A stretch of 64,000 nucleotides of DNA from an uncultured Clostridia bacterium (GTDB lineage: Bacteria; Bacillota; Clostridia; Christensenellales; UBA1242), in contig CAKVHI010000001.1 in NCBI GenBank assembly GCA_934747965.1, positions 124,001-188,000 of the forward strand. The letters run 5' to 3'. The notes under the pieces were generated by a model. That model did no database searches. It worked only from the letters and a program-made list of their open reading frames with translations, and had not been told where the DNA came from. The translations under genes were made by a program, and so were the position numbers. The first letter of the stretch is position 1; each line of letters opens with the position of its first letter. Shown one piece after another: positions 42,812 through 53,900 of the stretch.

Positions 42812-43402
42812 TTAATCAGTTACCAAATTTCGTTTTATTTTTTCATAACAACTAAAGCATAGGCTTTCATAATATTCATTACCACCGATTAGAATTTCAT
42901 CTCCTGTTAAAGTTAATTTTCCGTTTATAAATCTTGCATTTACATTTGCTTTTTTTCCACATTTGCAAACAGATTTTATTTCGGCAAGAGAATCGGCAAT
43001 TTCAACCAATCTTTTGCTTCCTTCAAACAATTCAGTTTTGAAATTAGTTAAAAGTCCATAACACAATACCTGATATTTTCGTGAAACTACTTGAAGTTGC
43101 TCAATTTGAAGGGTTGAACAAAATTGACATTCATCAACAATAACAACAAATTCATCTTGATGCTTACGATTTTTTTCAATTAAATCTATCAAATTGTCAT
43201 CCTTAGAAAAAGTAACACAATCACTAACAAGACCTATTCGACTTTTACAAACAACCTTGCCGTCTTTTATATCTCTTTTGTCAATTATTGGCTTTAACAA
43301 CAAAACTTTGAAACCTTTTTGTTCGTAATTAAATTTAGTCATCAATGCTTGTGCTGTTTTTGAGCTTCCCATAGTGCCGTATCTAAAATATAATTTTGAC
43401 AT
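42812..43402 (-). CDS. tdk: Thymidine kinase (type II)
   Basis: 196 residues, usual size. P-loop GTMGSSKT at 9-16, VVIVDECQFCS (Walker B, with the family DE motif) near 86-96, and the lid and zinc site CKCGKKANVNAR ... CFSCYEK. It phosphorylates thymidine to dTMP in the salvage pathway. Ribosome site AGGAAGG; a TATAAT -10 lies at plus 43429-43434 on the minus strand with a weak -35. Monocistronic or followed by the BIG2 lipoprotein. Confidence 0.97.
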   Translation of the reverse strand: MSKLYFRYGTMGSSKTAQALMTKFNYEQKGFKVLLLKPIIDKRDIKDGKVVCKSRIGLVSDCVTFSKDDNLIDLIEKNRKHQDEFVVIVDECQFCSTLQIEQLQVVSRKYQVLCYGLLTNFKTELFEGSKRLVEIADSLAEIKSVCKCGKKANVNARFINGKLTLTGDEILIGGNEYYESLCFSCYEKIKRNLVTD

Positions 43403-43529
43403 AAAATACCTTCCTTTGTAATAACAATATTATAACAAAAATGATGGAATTTTAAAAATAAAAAAACAATTTATTTTAATTATTTTGAAAAACCAAAAAA
43501 ATGTATTATAATTTATTTAGAGGTGAAAT

Positions 43530-43766
43530 ATGGAAAAGAACAAAACAAAAAGTCAAATAATTTGCGATGCAGTGTGTGGAATTTTGATGCTACTTTCAAT
43601 AATAAGTTTTATTCTTGTAGGTTTCTTAACAAAAATATGGCATCCAACTTGGCTTATAATTGCAATTAGCGGAGTTGTTTGCGGAATTATTGGTATAATT
43701 TCTAACACAGCAACAAGTTTAAAAAGCTTAACAAAAAAAGATGATAATGAAAATTCAAACAATTAA
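43530..43766 (+). CDS. Small two-helix membrane protein
   Basis: 78 residues with ribosome site AGAGGTGAAAT and its own TATAAT (43507-43512) and terminator (43769-43791). Two hydrophobic segments at about 11-32 (DAVCGILMLLSIISFILVGFL) and 39-58 (HPTWLIIAISGVVCGIIGII) with a short loop and charged, Lys/Asn-rich ends. No family assigned; resembles many small membrane proteins of unknown role in Bacillota. Cys residues in both helices may matter. Confidence 0.65.
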   Translation: MEKNKTKSQIICDAVCGILMLLSIISFILVGFLTKIWHPTWLIIAISGVVCGIIGIISNTATSLKSLTKKDDNENSNN

Positions 43767-43768
43767 AG

Positions 43769-43791
43769 AAAGTGCAAAAGCACTTTTTTTT
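43769..43791 (+). terminator. Intrinsic terminator of the small membrane protein gene
   Basis: Seven-base stem aaagtgc/gcacttt, four-base loop, eight Ts. Confidence 0.85.
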
Positions 43792-43837
43792 ATTTAAAAT
43801 AATAAAGATTAAAATAAAGATATCTTTGTAAAAAAAA

Positions 43838-43870
43838 ATTAAAAAATCACAGACAAATATGCTGTGATTT
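43838..43870 (-). terminator. Intrinsic terminator of rpsF-ssb-rpsR
   Basis: Nine-base stem (43844-43852 aaatcacag with 43862-43870 ctgtgattt), T-run on the minus strand, nine bases after the rpsR stop. Confidence 0.85.
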
Positions 43871-43878
43871 GTTTTTTA

Positions 43879-44154
43879 TTATTCACCTTTGAAAGGTAAA
43901 ATGCTCATAACCCTAGCTCTTTTTATAGCTCTAGCAAGTTCTCTTTGATGTTTTGCACAAACACCTGTTTGACGACTTGGAAGGATTTTTCCTTTTTCGG
44001 TTATATATTTTCTTAATTTTGTTGCATCTTTATAGTCAATAACTTCTACCTTATCAACACAAAAACTACAAACTTTACGCTTTTGTTGTTTATAGTTCTT
44101 TTTTGGTAGTTTGTCATCTCCATCATCAACAACAACTTTCTTATTTTCTGCCAT
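43879..44154 (-). CDS. rpsR: 30S ribosomal protein S18
   Basis: 91 residues, slightly longer than usual because of an N-terminal acidic extension (MAENKKVVVDDGDDKLPKK). Core motifs KVCSFCVDKVEVIDYKDATKLRKYITEKGKILPSRQTGVCAKHQRELARAIKRARVMSILPF match S18; the Cys pairs may bind zinc (C+ type). S18 forms a complex with S6 in the 30S platform. Last gene of rpsF-ssb-rpsR, ribosome site AAAGGAGAATTA. Confidence 0.97.
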   Translation of the reverse strand: MAENKKVVVDDGDDKLPKKNYKQQKRKVCSFCVDKVEVIDYKDATKLRKYITEKGKILPSRQTGVCAKHQRELARAIKRARVMSILPFKGE

Positions 44155-44174
44155 GATTAATTCTCCTTTATAAA

Positions 44175-44570
44175 TTAGAATGGAAGGTCGCCATCATCAT
44201 CTTTTATAGGTTCAAGTTTAGAAACTTCTTCTTTTTCTTCTTCAATGCCTGTTGCTTTTGCACCAACAAATTCAACTTTGTCGGCAACAATTTCTGTAAC
44301 ATAACGCTTTGTTCCGTCTTGAGCATCATAAGAACGATTTTGTATTGCACCCATAATAGCAACTTTGCTACCTTTCTTTAAATATTTATTACAGTTTTCA
44401 GCTGTATTTCTCCAAGCAACAATATTGAAAAAGTCTGCATCTCTTTCGCCTTCGCTGTTAGTAAATTCGCGTTGAACGGCAATAGAAAATCTGCAAACAG
44501 CAATTCCATTTGTTGTTTGAGTTAGTTCTGGGTCTCTTGTTAAATTCCCAATTAAAAATGCTTTATTCAT
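44175..44570 (-). CDS. ssb: Single-stranded DNA-binding protein
   Basis: 131 residues. OB-fold core MNKAFLIGNLTRDPELTQTTNGIAVCRFSIAVQREF at the N-terminus, FFNIVAWRNTAENCNKYLKKGSKVAIMGAIQNRSY, and the acidic tail ending DDGDLPF, the conserved tip that recruits repair and replication proteins. The tail between 107 and 125 is short compared with B. subtilis SsbA. It protects single-stranded DNA in replication. Located between rpsF and rpsR as in most Bacillota. Confidence 0.97.
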   Translation of the reverse strand: MNKAFLIGNLTRDPELTQTTNGIAVCRFSIAVQREFTNSEGERDADFFNIVAWRNTAENCNKYLKKGSKVAIMGAIQNRSYDAQDGTKRYVTEIVADKVEFVGAKATGIEEEKEEVSKLEPIKDDDGDLPF

Positions 44571-44579
44571 ACAAAACTC

Positions 44580-44867
44580 CTATAAAGATTTTTTTATAAA
44601 CATACTTCTTACAACATCTTCAATTAAAAGAAGTTGTTTTTGAACAAGGTTTGGTACCTTAGCTTCACATTCAATATTATAAAGAACATAATATCCTTCA
44701 TTTTTGAAATTAATAGCATAAGCATATTTTTTTGTGCCAACCTTTTCAATGCTTTCAACTTTTGCACCGTTAGCTTCAAGAATGCCATTAACTTTGTTAG
44801 TTAATGCTTCTTTAGCATCATCTTGTAAATTGTTTGAAAGAATAACCATTAATTCGTACTTATTCAT
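44580..44867 (-). CDS. rpsF: 30S ribosomal protein S6
   Basis: 95 residues: MNKYELMVILSNNLQDDAKEALTNKV, VGTKKYAYAINFKNEGYYVLYNIEC and VRSMFIKKSL match S6, which pairs with S18 on the 16S platform. Ribosome site AAGGAGGTTAAA. First gene of the operon; its leader between the promoter (44938-44966) and the ATG holds a small hairpin (actca/tgagt), perhaps the site for autoregulation by S6:S18 seen in other bacteria, though I could not confirm the known motif. Confidence 0.97.
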   Translation of the reverse strand: MNKYELMVILSNNLQDDAKEALTNKVNGILEANGAKVESIEKVGTKKYAYAINFKNEGYYVLYNIECEAKVPNLVQKQLLLIEDVVRSMFIKKSL

Positions 44868-44937
44868 TTTAACCTCCTTATGGACTTAATCGACTCAAAA
44901 ACCTGAGTAAGGAAATAGTTAAAAACTATTCAAAGAT

Positions 44938-44966
44938 AATATAACATAATTTAATCTTTTTTGCAA
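44938..44966 (-). promoter_or_regulatory. Promoter of rpsF-ssb-rpsR
   Basis: Minus strand TTGCAA (44961-44966), 17 bases, TATATT (plus 44938-44943); 70-base leader to rpsF. Confidence 0.75.
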
Positions 44967-44995
44967 GTGTTTTATTAACAAAATTTTTATTGCAA

Positions 44996-45110
44996 CAAAA
45001 AACCCTTGCAAAAAGCAAAGAGGTTTTGAAACTAGCATAAAGAGAATCATACAAAAAAGTATAATTTTTTTCTTTAAACTTGTTTCAAAAATACTAGACT
45101 AAGGTCTTTT
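44996..45110 (-). ncRNA. Candidate small RNA upstream of rpsF
   Basis: On the minus strand a nested stem (plus 45024-45032 ttttgaaac with 45082-45090 gtttcaaaa, plus inner tcttta/taaaga-type and atac/gtat pairs) is followed by an imperfect hairpin (aaccctttgc-type, 45001-45025) and a TTTTTTG tail. This looks like a transcript ending in an intrinsic terminator just before the rpsF promoter, with no ORF inside. Promoter not found; the strand call rests on the terminator only. Confidence 0.4.
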
Positions 45111-45147
45111 TTTACATTTTATTACCTATATTTATTTAATAATTAAT

Positions 45148-45176
45148 TTGTTTTTTGTTTTTAATTATGATATAAT
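45148..45176 (+). promoter_or_regulatory. Promoter of the large lipoprotein gene
   Basis: TTGTTT (45148-45153), 17 bases, TATAAT (45171-45176), about 23 bases before the ATG at 45199. This makes an upstream TTG start at 45148 impossible in practice. Confidence 0.75.
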
Positions 45177-45198
45177 AAACAAAAAAAAGGAGAAGATT

Positions 45199-47580
45199 AT
45201 GGTAAAGAAAAAATCATTTTTAACTTATTTGCTTGCTATGTTTTTGATAATTCCAGCTTTTTTAATGTTATCAGCGTGTGGTAAAAAAACTTTTAGTTAC
45301 CTTGATGTAAAATTTTCAAATCAAAGATCATCTATAGCCTGTCATTATGGCGATAATGCTGGGCTAGATAGTTTTGAAATTACTGCTCACTTTTCGGACG
45401 ATTCTACAGAAATTTTAAGTTTGCAAAATGTTTCAGTTAAAATTGAGTTTTGCGAAGGAAATTCTTCAAACCCTATTGAATTAGAATTATCTTCATACTT
45501 AGAAAAAATTGAATCAAATACACTTGATGTTGGCACCTACACAATTAATTTTACTTATATGGGGTCAACTGTGCCGCTTACTGCCGAGGTCTATGCAGTT
45601 GCAAACACTTTAGATTACAAACTAGATTTAACAACAAGTGTTAAATCTATGGGTGGCAAAACAATTACGAAAAACAATGTTATTTTCTATGGGACAAAAG
45701 AAAGTGCTATTAATTTGATTGTTAAAACAAACGATGAGATTGTTCCAAATAGTCAAATAGATGGGCTTTATATTCTTATGAAAGAAGTTGATGGTTCTGA
45801 AGGTGTGCTAGATTATTATAATGTTAAAAATAATATACCAGGCAACTTGTTGACTCCGCAGAAGTATGCAGAAAAAAATATGTTATATAATTTATCTGAT
45901 GATACTTATGACCATTTAAGTGAAATTACACCAGGCGAATATTTGATTTGTGCAAAAATTAAAGAAACAAATAATTTCTATGCATCCTATTCAAGTTTCC
46001 AAAAAATAGAAATTTTAAAAGCACCTTTTACCATTGTAAATGAAGAACTTACATCTAATAATTATGATACTTATGGTGGTTTACAATACACTTGGGCATT
46101 TAATGTTACAAAAAGTGTAAGTAAAGATGTTACATTTAATGATATGTTGGCAAACGAAGAAAACAACTATAATCACACAAACGATTATTTTTCTTGTGGC
46201 GAATTTTCTTTAATATTAAATGCAGGGCAAGAAACAACAGAAAAAATGATAACCCTTAACAATCTTGTCAATGGCGAAGGATATGAAGATAATCTTTCAA
46301 AATTATTAGAATACGGAAATTTTGTTGCAGTACCTGATAATCAAACATTGCAAGTTTATAATGCACAACAAAAGGACGAACAATTAACAGCAAAAGTTAA
46401 GTTTGTGCCTAATGAAGATTATCAAAATTTATACGATGAGTCTAAGCCATTTTTAATAAAACTTACAGTCAACAAGGGTTCACATCTTATTCCTAGACCA
46501 GAAGTAAGCACCAATAAATATGAATGTAGTTCAGATAGTATTATTCCAAGCGTTTTAACCTTTGAATACTTTGATTATACTTCTCAATTTTTTGCCGAAA
46601 AACCCGATAGCGTTACTGTAAGTTATGAATCAGAAAACAATAATAAGATGTGGCAATTTAGTGCAGTAGGTGCTGGAACTTATACAACAACAGTATATTT
46701 TACTGGAAATGACACAGCCAATGATATTGTAAATTTCTACTGGGAAGAAGATAAAAACACACCTCACGGCTCAACTTATACTGCCGAGTATGTAAAAAAA
46801 ACAATAGATGGCACCGAATATATTATTGGTGTAAAATACACTTGGGAAGTTCAAAAAGAAGAATTTAATGATTTGAGAAGCTTTATACACAATGAAAACG
46901 GCTTTAGCTTACAACTTAATGAAAATGGTGAAGCAATTATAATGTTTGGGCTTGGCCCAGATGTGTATTACGAAGGCTTACAACTATCATGGAGTGTGTT
47001 AGGTAAAGGTGTTAATCATGGTGAATATGGAACAACAAGTGCAACTGGCACATTAACTGATGTTCCGGGCAAAGAAGGAAATTGCAGATATAAGAAATTT
47101 ATATTAAATACAGATGACCTAGAATTAAATTCATCAGATTATAACATTGGGTTTACTATCACTAATGCTGCTTCCGATAACTTTGGAACAATTAATGCAG
47201 AAGACATCATTGTTAGTTTAGGCGGTTTCAGTTATTATCAAGATGAAAATTCAAATATATACAAATCATTCAACGGCACCACAACCGATAATACAACAGT
47301 TTATGCTGACTATCGTTTGTTCACAACAGGGGACACACTTCAAACTGTTTTACATTCATTAAATGAAATAACTGGAACAAATGGCAGTTGGACAATCAAA
47401 AATGCAGATGACACAGAAATATCTGATTATTCAACTATCAGTTTATCAAATGCAAGCAAATTTAAGTTTGTGTTTACAAGCAGTGTATGTTACATTAAAA
47501 ATATAGGCACAGATTATGGTTTTATTATACATTTCTTTGACCACGAACCAAATGCAAATGAATTTAATATTGCATCCTAA
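45199..47580 (+). CDS. Large lipoprotein, unknown, beta-rich
   Basis: 793 residues from the ATG at 45199 (ribosome site AAGGAGAAGATT). Signal peptide KKKSFLTYLLAMFLIIPAFLML with lipobox LSAC; the mature protein is lipid-anchored. The rest is repeats of about 90-120 residues with Ig-like or bacterial surface-module spacing (EITAHFSDDSTEILSLQNVSV, GTYTINFTYMGSTVPLTAEVY, AGTYTTTVYFTGNDTA), each resembling MBG/YDG-type domains seen in adhesins. No enzyme domain. Convergent with the giant surface protein gene, which suggests a surface cluster. It ends without a sorting signal. Confidence 0.75.
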   Translation: MVKKKSFLTYLLAMFLIIPAFLMLSACGKKTFSYLDVKFSNQRSSIACHYGDNAGLDSFEITAHFSDDSTEILSLQNVSVKIEFCEGNSSNPIELELSSYLEKIESNTLDVGTYTINFTYMGSTVPLTAEVYAVANTLDYKLDLTTSVKSMGGKTITKNNVIFYGTKESAINLIVKTNDEIVPNSQIDGLYILMKEVDGSEGVLDYYNVKNNIPGNLLTPQKYAEKNMLYNLSDDTYDHLSEITPGEYLICAKIKETNNFYASYSSFQKIEILKAPFTIVNEELTSNNYDTYGGLQYTWAFNVTKSVSKDVTFNDMLANEENNYNHTNDYFSCGEFSLILNAGQETTEKMITLNNLVNGEGYEDNLSKLLEYGNFVAVPDNQTLQVYNAQQKDEQLTAKVKFVPNEDYQNLYDESKPFLIKLTVNKGSHLIPRPEVSTNKYECSSDSIIPSVLTFEYFDYTSQFFAEKPDSVTVSYESENNNKMWQFSAVGAGTYTTTVYFTGNDTANDIVNFYWEEDKNTPHGSTYTAEYVKKTIDGTEYIIGVKYTWEVQKEEFNDLRSFIHNENGFSLQLNENGEAIIMFGLGPDVYYEGLQLSWSVLGKGVNHGEYGTTSATGTLTDVPGKEGNCRYKKFILNTDDLELNSSDYNIGFTITNAASDNFGTINAEDIIVSLGGFSYYQDENSNIYKSFNGTTTDNTTVYADYRLFTTGDTLQTVLHSLNEITGTNGSWTIKNADDTEISDYSTISLSNASKFKFVFTSSVCYIKNIGTDYGFIIHFFDHEPNANEFNIAS

Positions 47581-47592
47581 TAAAAATATTAA

Positions 47593-47628
47593 AAAATGGG
47601 CTATATAAATCTATATAGCCCATTTTTA
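47593..47628. terminator. Strong intrinsic terminator of the lipoprotein gene
   Basis: Fifteen-base stem aaaatgggctatata (47593-47607) with its complement (47612-47626), four-base loop, T-run on the plus strand. Confidence 0.9.
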
Positions 47629-47727
47629 AAACATTCAAATTAGGCTCAAAAACCAAAACTTTAATTTATAAATCATATTTAATTATCTCAACAAAAAAGT
47701 GCACATTCTTCTCTTTCTTATTATGGT

Positions 47728-47808
47728 AAACAAATATTCTTTGTTGTCAAGGTTAAAGTGTATGTCGCTATTTGCGACAATCCTTGACAACGTCAGTAAT
47801 ATTTGTTT
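47728..47808 (+). ncRNA. Triple-nested perfect hairpin, candidate structured RNA or MITE-like element
   Basis: Three perfect stems nest: aaacaaatatt (47728-47738) with 47798-47808; ttgtcaagg (47744-47752) with 47782-47790; tgtcgc (47763-47768) with gcgaca (47774-47779). Asymmetric internal loops (10 versus 2 bases; 5 versus 7) are typical of folded RNA. It lies between the terminators of two converging genes, so neither gene uses it as a leader. Strand uncertain. Flanks 47629-47727 and 47809-47829 show no ORF. Confidence 0.45.
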
Positions 47809-47829
47809 CTTTTTACAGTTAAGAGAGTG

Positions 47830-47864
47830 AAAAAAAACACCTTAATCTTTTATAGATTAAGGTG
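47830..47864 (-). terminator. Intrinsic terminator of the giant surface protein gene
   Basis: Ten-base stem caccttaatc (47838-47847) with gattaaggtg (47855-47864), seven-base loop, eight Ts on the minus strand, 49 bases after the stop codon. Confidence 0.9.
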
Positions 47865-47912
47865 CTTATATTTTGCTAGTTTCAAACAGCATTGACTAAA
47901 GCAAGGATTTTT

Positions 47913-50900
47913 TTAAACAATTACATAGCCATAATATCCTTTAGGACTTGTTTTTGTAAGCGTTATTTTGATTTCAACATTTTCGCCAATATCTTCGCTT
48001 AAAACAATTTCAAGAGGATTATCAGTTTGCACTAAGTTGCCAATAATGCTCTTTAATCTTATTTTGTATGTGCCTTTTGTTAGATTAGATATTTTGTATG
48101 CTTTGTTGGAATTTTTTATTGCCAAACCAAAATTTTGGTCCTCGCCGTCTGAAATTTCAACCAAAACAAGTTTTTCACTATCAGTTAAATTATCATCAAA
48201 TGTAACAATAAAACTGATATTACCTATATATTCATAACATACTTTTAGTTTTGGAAGAGATGTTTTTGTTTTGTCAAAAGCCCAAACATTTTCACTGAAA
48301 CGAGCATAAATTTTATTCTCATAATCAAGCATTTCTGTATAGGTTTTTGCCTCATTTAAGTCTGAATTTAACATATTTTTGTTAAAATACAAATCAGAAT
48401 AATTTCCGCTAACATTCTTAACAGTTCCAACAATTTCTATATTAGAATTTGAAGAAACATTAATAACTCTTGAGTTGTTGTAACCTATTTGAACAATATT
48501 ATTGTTTTGACAACAAATTCCACTTGCTACTGCCATTTCAAAATTATTGCTAATTTTAATAACGCCAGTGTTATAAACATTATCTATTGTGCCATTATTA
48601 ATTGCACAAATGCCTGCTACAAACTTAGAAGTAGCATCTATATTGCCTGTGTTATAGCACCTTGAAATAATCCCGTTGTTTACAGCACAAATTCCTGCAA
48701 CAATATTAGTTTCTAAATAGTTATTATTAGAATTTTTTATTTCAGCACTGCTACTGCAACCCAAAATTTTTCCGTTGTTTTCACCCGCTATTGTTGCAAC
48801 ATTGTTATTGCCTTCAATAACGCCTTCAACATTTATTGCTTTAATCAAACTGTTAGACCCAAGTTTTCTAAACAATGAAGCCCCGCTGTCTGAATAGATT
48901 TTAACTCCACTTAATGTCAAATTATTGCCTAATATAGTTCCATTAAAATTTTCTATCGGATTAAAGTAATATTTTGCCAAATTAAATTTCAAATCTCTTT
49001 CTGTGGCTTTAAAGAATTTTCCAGAATAATCAATATTTTTAATATTAATATTATAGCATAAAGTTAAGAAAGAATTAATGTTTGAAATAATATACGGATT
49101 ACTTTCAGTGCCTAACCCAACAAAGTTTGTAAGATTAAACCTGATTGGCATATTGTTTTCATCAACATCAAGCCACATCGCTAGTTTTGTAAATTCAATG
49201 CTAACAAAAGTATCTTCAATAATATTTTTTATATTTATTAATGGTTTTAATTCAACATTTTTATTATTTACATAAATAACTTTAGGTCTGTAACCATCTA
49301 ATGCCTTTACGATTAAATTCATTTCAGCATTATATTGAAGTGTTACACTAAAAGTGTTGTCATCAATGATTGTTTTTTCTAAGCTTTCTAAAACAGAAGT
49401 TTCTCCACCTTGTTTTGTCAAAATTGTAACTAAAACTGTTTTATCTTTCAAATTGATTTTAATTTTTGCATTTTGATTAACAACATAAGAATAAACATTA
49501 TCGTTAAATTCTATTTCTTGTTCAACAACATCATTTCCATTTAGAATTACAAAGTTATCTAGCAACTTGCTTTCATCAATATTTAAACTAAACAATATTT
49601 GGCTATTTTTTTTGCTTCTAACAACTTTTGAGCCTAAATCCATAATTGCGTTTTTAAATTCAATGCTACAATTTTCTTCATCAAATTCAAATTGTGTTTC
49701 TAGCATTATATGGTTAAATTCAACATTAATTGTATGAGAGTTTAAAACATTGTTTAAGGTCAAATTTTTTGAGACTTCGTCTTCTTTGTTTTCAAAAACA
49801 GAATAATCATCGAACAAATCAATATCATCAACCAAAACTTTTGTTAAATAACTTCCGTTAAAATTGATTGTTAAAATTAAATCATATCCACGAAGAACAA
49901 AGTAGTGTTTACTCTCTTGTTCATCTTGTAAAACAATTTTTAACTCTGGACTATTTTGAGAAAATTCATCTTCAGAAGTTATAATTACATTTCCGCTTTC
50001 TTCATCATAATTTAATTCAACCGAAACATAATCTTCAACGAAATTTGGCAAAACTTTGTAAACTAAATCATCAAGTTTGACGATATAATAATCTACAAAC
50101 ACATAATCTTGTTTAGAAATATTCGGAACAAAATCCAAAACATTTTCATTTATTCCCAAATAAATTCGATATTCGTTTTGAGTGATTTCAGTCCAATAAT
50201 CGGCTAGTTTCGTATCCAAAATATTGATATTACTGTAATTTGTGAAATCAAGTGTGTAAGAAGCAAGTTCGTCAAATTTTGCAATAATTGTTAAATTGCC
50301 AAGAATATAGATTTCTTCATCTAATATTTGATTGCCTTGTTCATCAAACACATCGAATTCAACAAACTTATAGCCTTCGCCACTTGTTGCTGAAATAATT
50401 ATATCTGATAATTTTGTGCCACTTGTAACATCAATCACAATCTCTTCACCAGAATTTCCTTCATTCGACACAAGATTGCCTTTCCCTATAGGATTTACTT
50501 TTACAGTAATTTCATAATTATTTAAACTTCCAATAAATTCAACTTCACTTACAATATCTGTTCGTCCAACAAGTGCGAAACAAGAAATCATTTGATTAAA
50601 TTCATCTATTTTGCTAACAGAATTTACCAAAATATCTTCAAGATGATATTGATCATTAATAATTTCAAGCATAATCATCATGTTCGTTGCATCTTTTGTG
50701 ATAACCAAATTGCCCAAAATTTTGTTTTGATAAACAGGATTTATGTCAAAAACATTTTCATCGTAAATCAATTTTACAACATAATTGCCTACCCCAATTA
50801 ATTTTGGTAAAGCGTATGCAGACATAATTTGATGTTCATCTTTAAACCATAAATTTTCAAGATTATTATCGGTTAAGTAAGTTTTTGCATTTTGGATAAA

Positions 50901-53900
50901 CTCATCAACATTAGTTAAATTATTCAATTCAAACACTTCAAAGTTAAAGTTTTCTATATTGTTAATTTCAAATTTATTTAAGTTTATCAAATAAACATTT
51001 TTTACACTTTCATTATTTGTTTTTATTAAATTAGTCAAATTTTGTGAAATGAAATATGTGTTTAAAATTGTTCCATTATTTTGATGTATAACATTTTGAA
51101 CATTTAAAATATCAAATTCAAAATAACTGTTTTCAATTTTGTTTGAATTTGTAATAACAACTGAATTTTCTTTCAAATTGACAAAAACAAATTGTTCTGT
51201 TGCTAGTTTATCAAATTCTACATTTTCAAACAAGCTTGTTAAGTCTAAAGCAATAATGTTAGAAATTGTATAACCTGAGCCTAAAATAGAAACCTTGCCA
51301 TTAAAGCCTTTATCAAACACAAAGCCCCTAAAGTCTAAGTTGTTTGTCAATTTGATTTTTATTTCGGCTTCAGTTAAATTCAAAAGATAAGCAAATTCTT
51401 TAACACTACTAACTTCATAAACATTTTCAGAGTTTTTGTTAATATTTTGTGTGTTTTTGCTGATAAGATGTTTGTCTAAAGAATTTTCAAAAGTTTTTGT
51501 GTTATTTTTATCCTTTAAAACAGAAGATATAACACTAGAGTTTGTAACAAGACTATTGTCCACACAAAATTCATTAAATGAATTAATTTCACTGTCTATC
51601 AAAGTCAAATCTTGCAAAGAAACATTGAAGTAAACCACACAATTATTGATAGCACCCTTATTTTCATTTGCTAGTATGCTGAAACTGAATTGTTTTGTAA
51701 CAGATTCATATTCTTCTTTTGCTATAACATCTATAACAGAATATTGATTGTTAATCACAATTAAATTTTCTATTCTACCAAAATTGTTTCCAAACAAACT
51801 GATATTTTTAACAATCTTGCCTTCATCGTTTAACACATTATATCCATTTAAGCAATTATTTAAATATATTGCATAACCATCGCCGTCAAAGTTTGCATTA
51901 AATGAATTAATATTTATATTTTGAGTTAATTCTATAGATTTAGATAATTTGAAATAAGTTTTATTACTCAAATTTCCAAAATTAGTTAGACTTGCAAAAA
52001 CTTTAAAGTCGTCTTGAGAATTAATTAAGAAAGGATTTTTTAAAGTGCCTTCTCCACTTAATGTATTTTCAAGTTTTTGTTCAAAAATTGCATAAACATT
52101 TGTGTCCTCAACAAATATGCTTAAACTTGAATTGTCAACTTTAACTCCTTTTTTGTCTTGACTTGTGAAGAAACCAACAAAATTATATCCTTCAACTTTT
52201 ATGTTTGGCAAATTCTCTATTTTTTTGCCAAAAGTAATTTCAATAGTATCATATACACTAAATCCGTCAACATTGTTCGAATAGATAACTAAATTTACTT
52301 TTTTGCTTTCTAATTTCCCATACAAAGTCAAATTATTAGTGTGATGAATAGGGTCTATCGTTTCAATCAAGTTTATAAAGTTTTCTTCTAAATACCACCC
52401 AGCGAAATCATATCCAAATTTATCAAAACTTGGAAGAGCAAATTCAGGAGTGTCTATATTGAATGTGTTAGGGCTTAAATTTTGTTGTTCATCTTCAACT
52501 ATATAAGTTATATTGAAGTTAATATAATCAAAAGTGGCAATAATTTCAAAGTCCTCTGTTACATTTTTTATAATAGTAGACTGATTTAATGAATTTTCAA
52601 TTCCGCAAGTCGAAGTTACATCCGAGTTTTCAAGTTTAACCAACCAAGAATTGAATGTTGCAACAGTGTTATTCACTATCGCCGTTATAATAATGTCTTT
52701 ACCGCTTGGCACTTTGAAAACAAAGCCATTTTCAATCTGTGTGCTAGAAAGCGTTGTTCCATCAGTTAAAATAACAGAATTAATATAACCTAATTTTATA
52801 TTTTCCGACTTAACAACAACATTATTATATTTATTTTCATATTTTGCATAGATATTTTTCAAAGTTACTTTATCGTCAACTTTATCAAAATAATTACTAT
52901 TTAAAGTTTCAAACCCTGATTGAAGATTTCCGTCTTTATCACAAATCATTATATCTTGAGAATCAACAAGGATGTTATTTGTGCTTGAAATATAGAAACC
53001 TGCAAAATTATAATTTTTCAATTTTAAAATTGGAAGATTTAAAATTTGTTCAGAATATTTTATTTGTTTTGTAAATCCATTAGAAATTTTTTCAAATCCA
53101 TAAAGGTTATCATCCAAAACACTGTCATAAACAGAAATTAAATCAAAATTATATGTGTTGTATTCAAATTTTTGAGTTAATTCAATTTCAGATTGGTCAA
53201 ATCTGAATGTGCTCAAAATTTTGCCCAAAGCATCAACAACCAAAGTTTGGCTTTCAGTATCAATGAAGTAACCAACAAAACTTGCATAAATCAAATCAGA
53301 ATTTTCGTTTACTGTTGGAAGAGGTAGAACAATATTATTTCCACCAATAATATCATTTGCTGATAATTTGAATTTAGCACTTGCATTAAACGCATTTCCG
53401 CCCTCAAAATTCGAAATTCCTTCTGTGTTTATGTTTTCAATTTTTGTGTTTACATTTGCTTTAATTATAACAGTAATATTACTAATATAATAGCAATAAA
53501 CTTTGATTGAATATTTGTTTCCAGAAACTTCAACATCTGAATATAACTTTTCAAGGTCAGGCATTTTGCTTGGATTATCAAATTCAATAAAACTATTTTT
53601 ATCCAAACTTAAACCTTTAAACATTGAATTGCTAGTTTGTGCTTTATTTTGCGCATAAGACTTAATATTCTCATAGAAACTATCATCAATTACTTCATCG
53701 AAATATTTTGTTACACTGTCTATTCTTGTTCCGTCAGCATCAAAAACTATAATTTCAAACTCGTTTTTAACAAAATTAGGTGTTATTGTTCCATTTTTTG
53801 TGATTATAGTTTCTTCTTCAAATTCGTATCCAACAAAAGTGTATCCATTTGCTGTTAAAGCAGGCAATGCTGTTTTAAGTTTTTCAATCTCAGTTCCATA

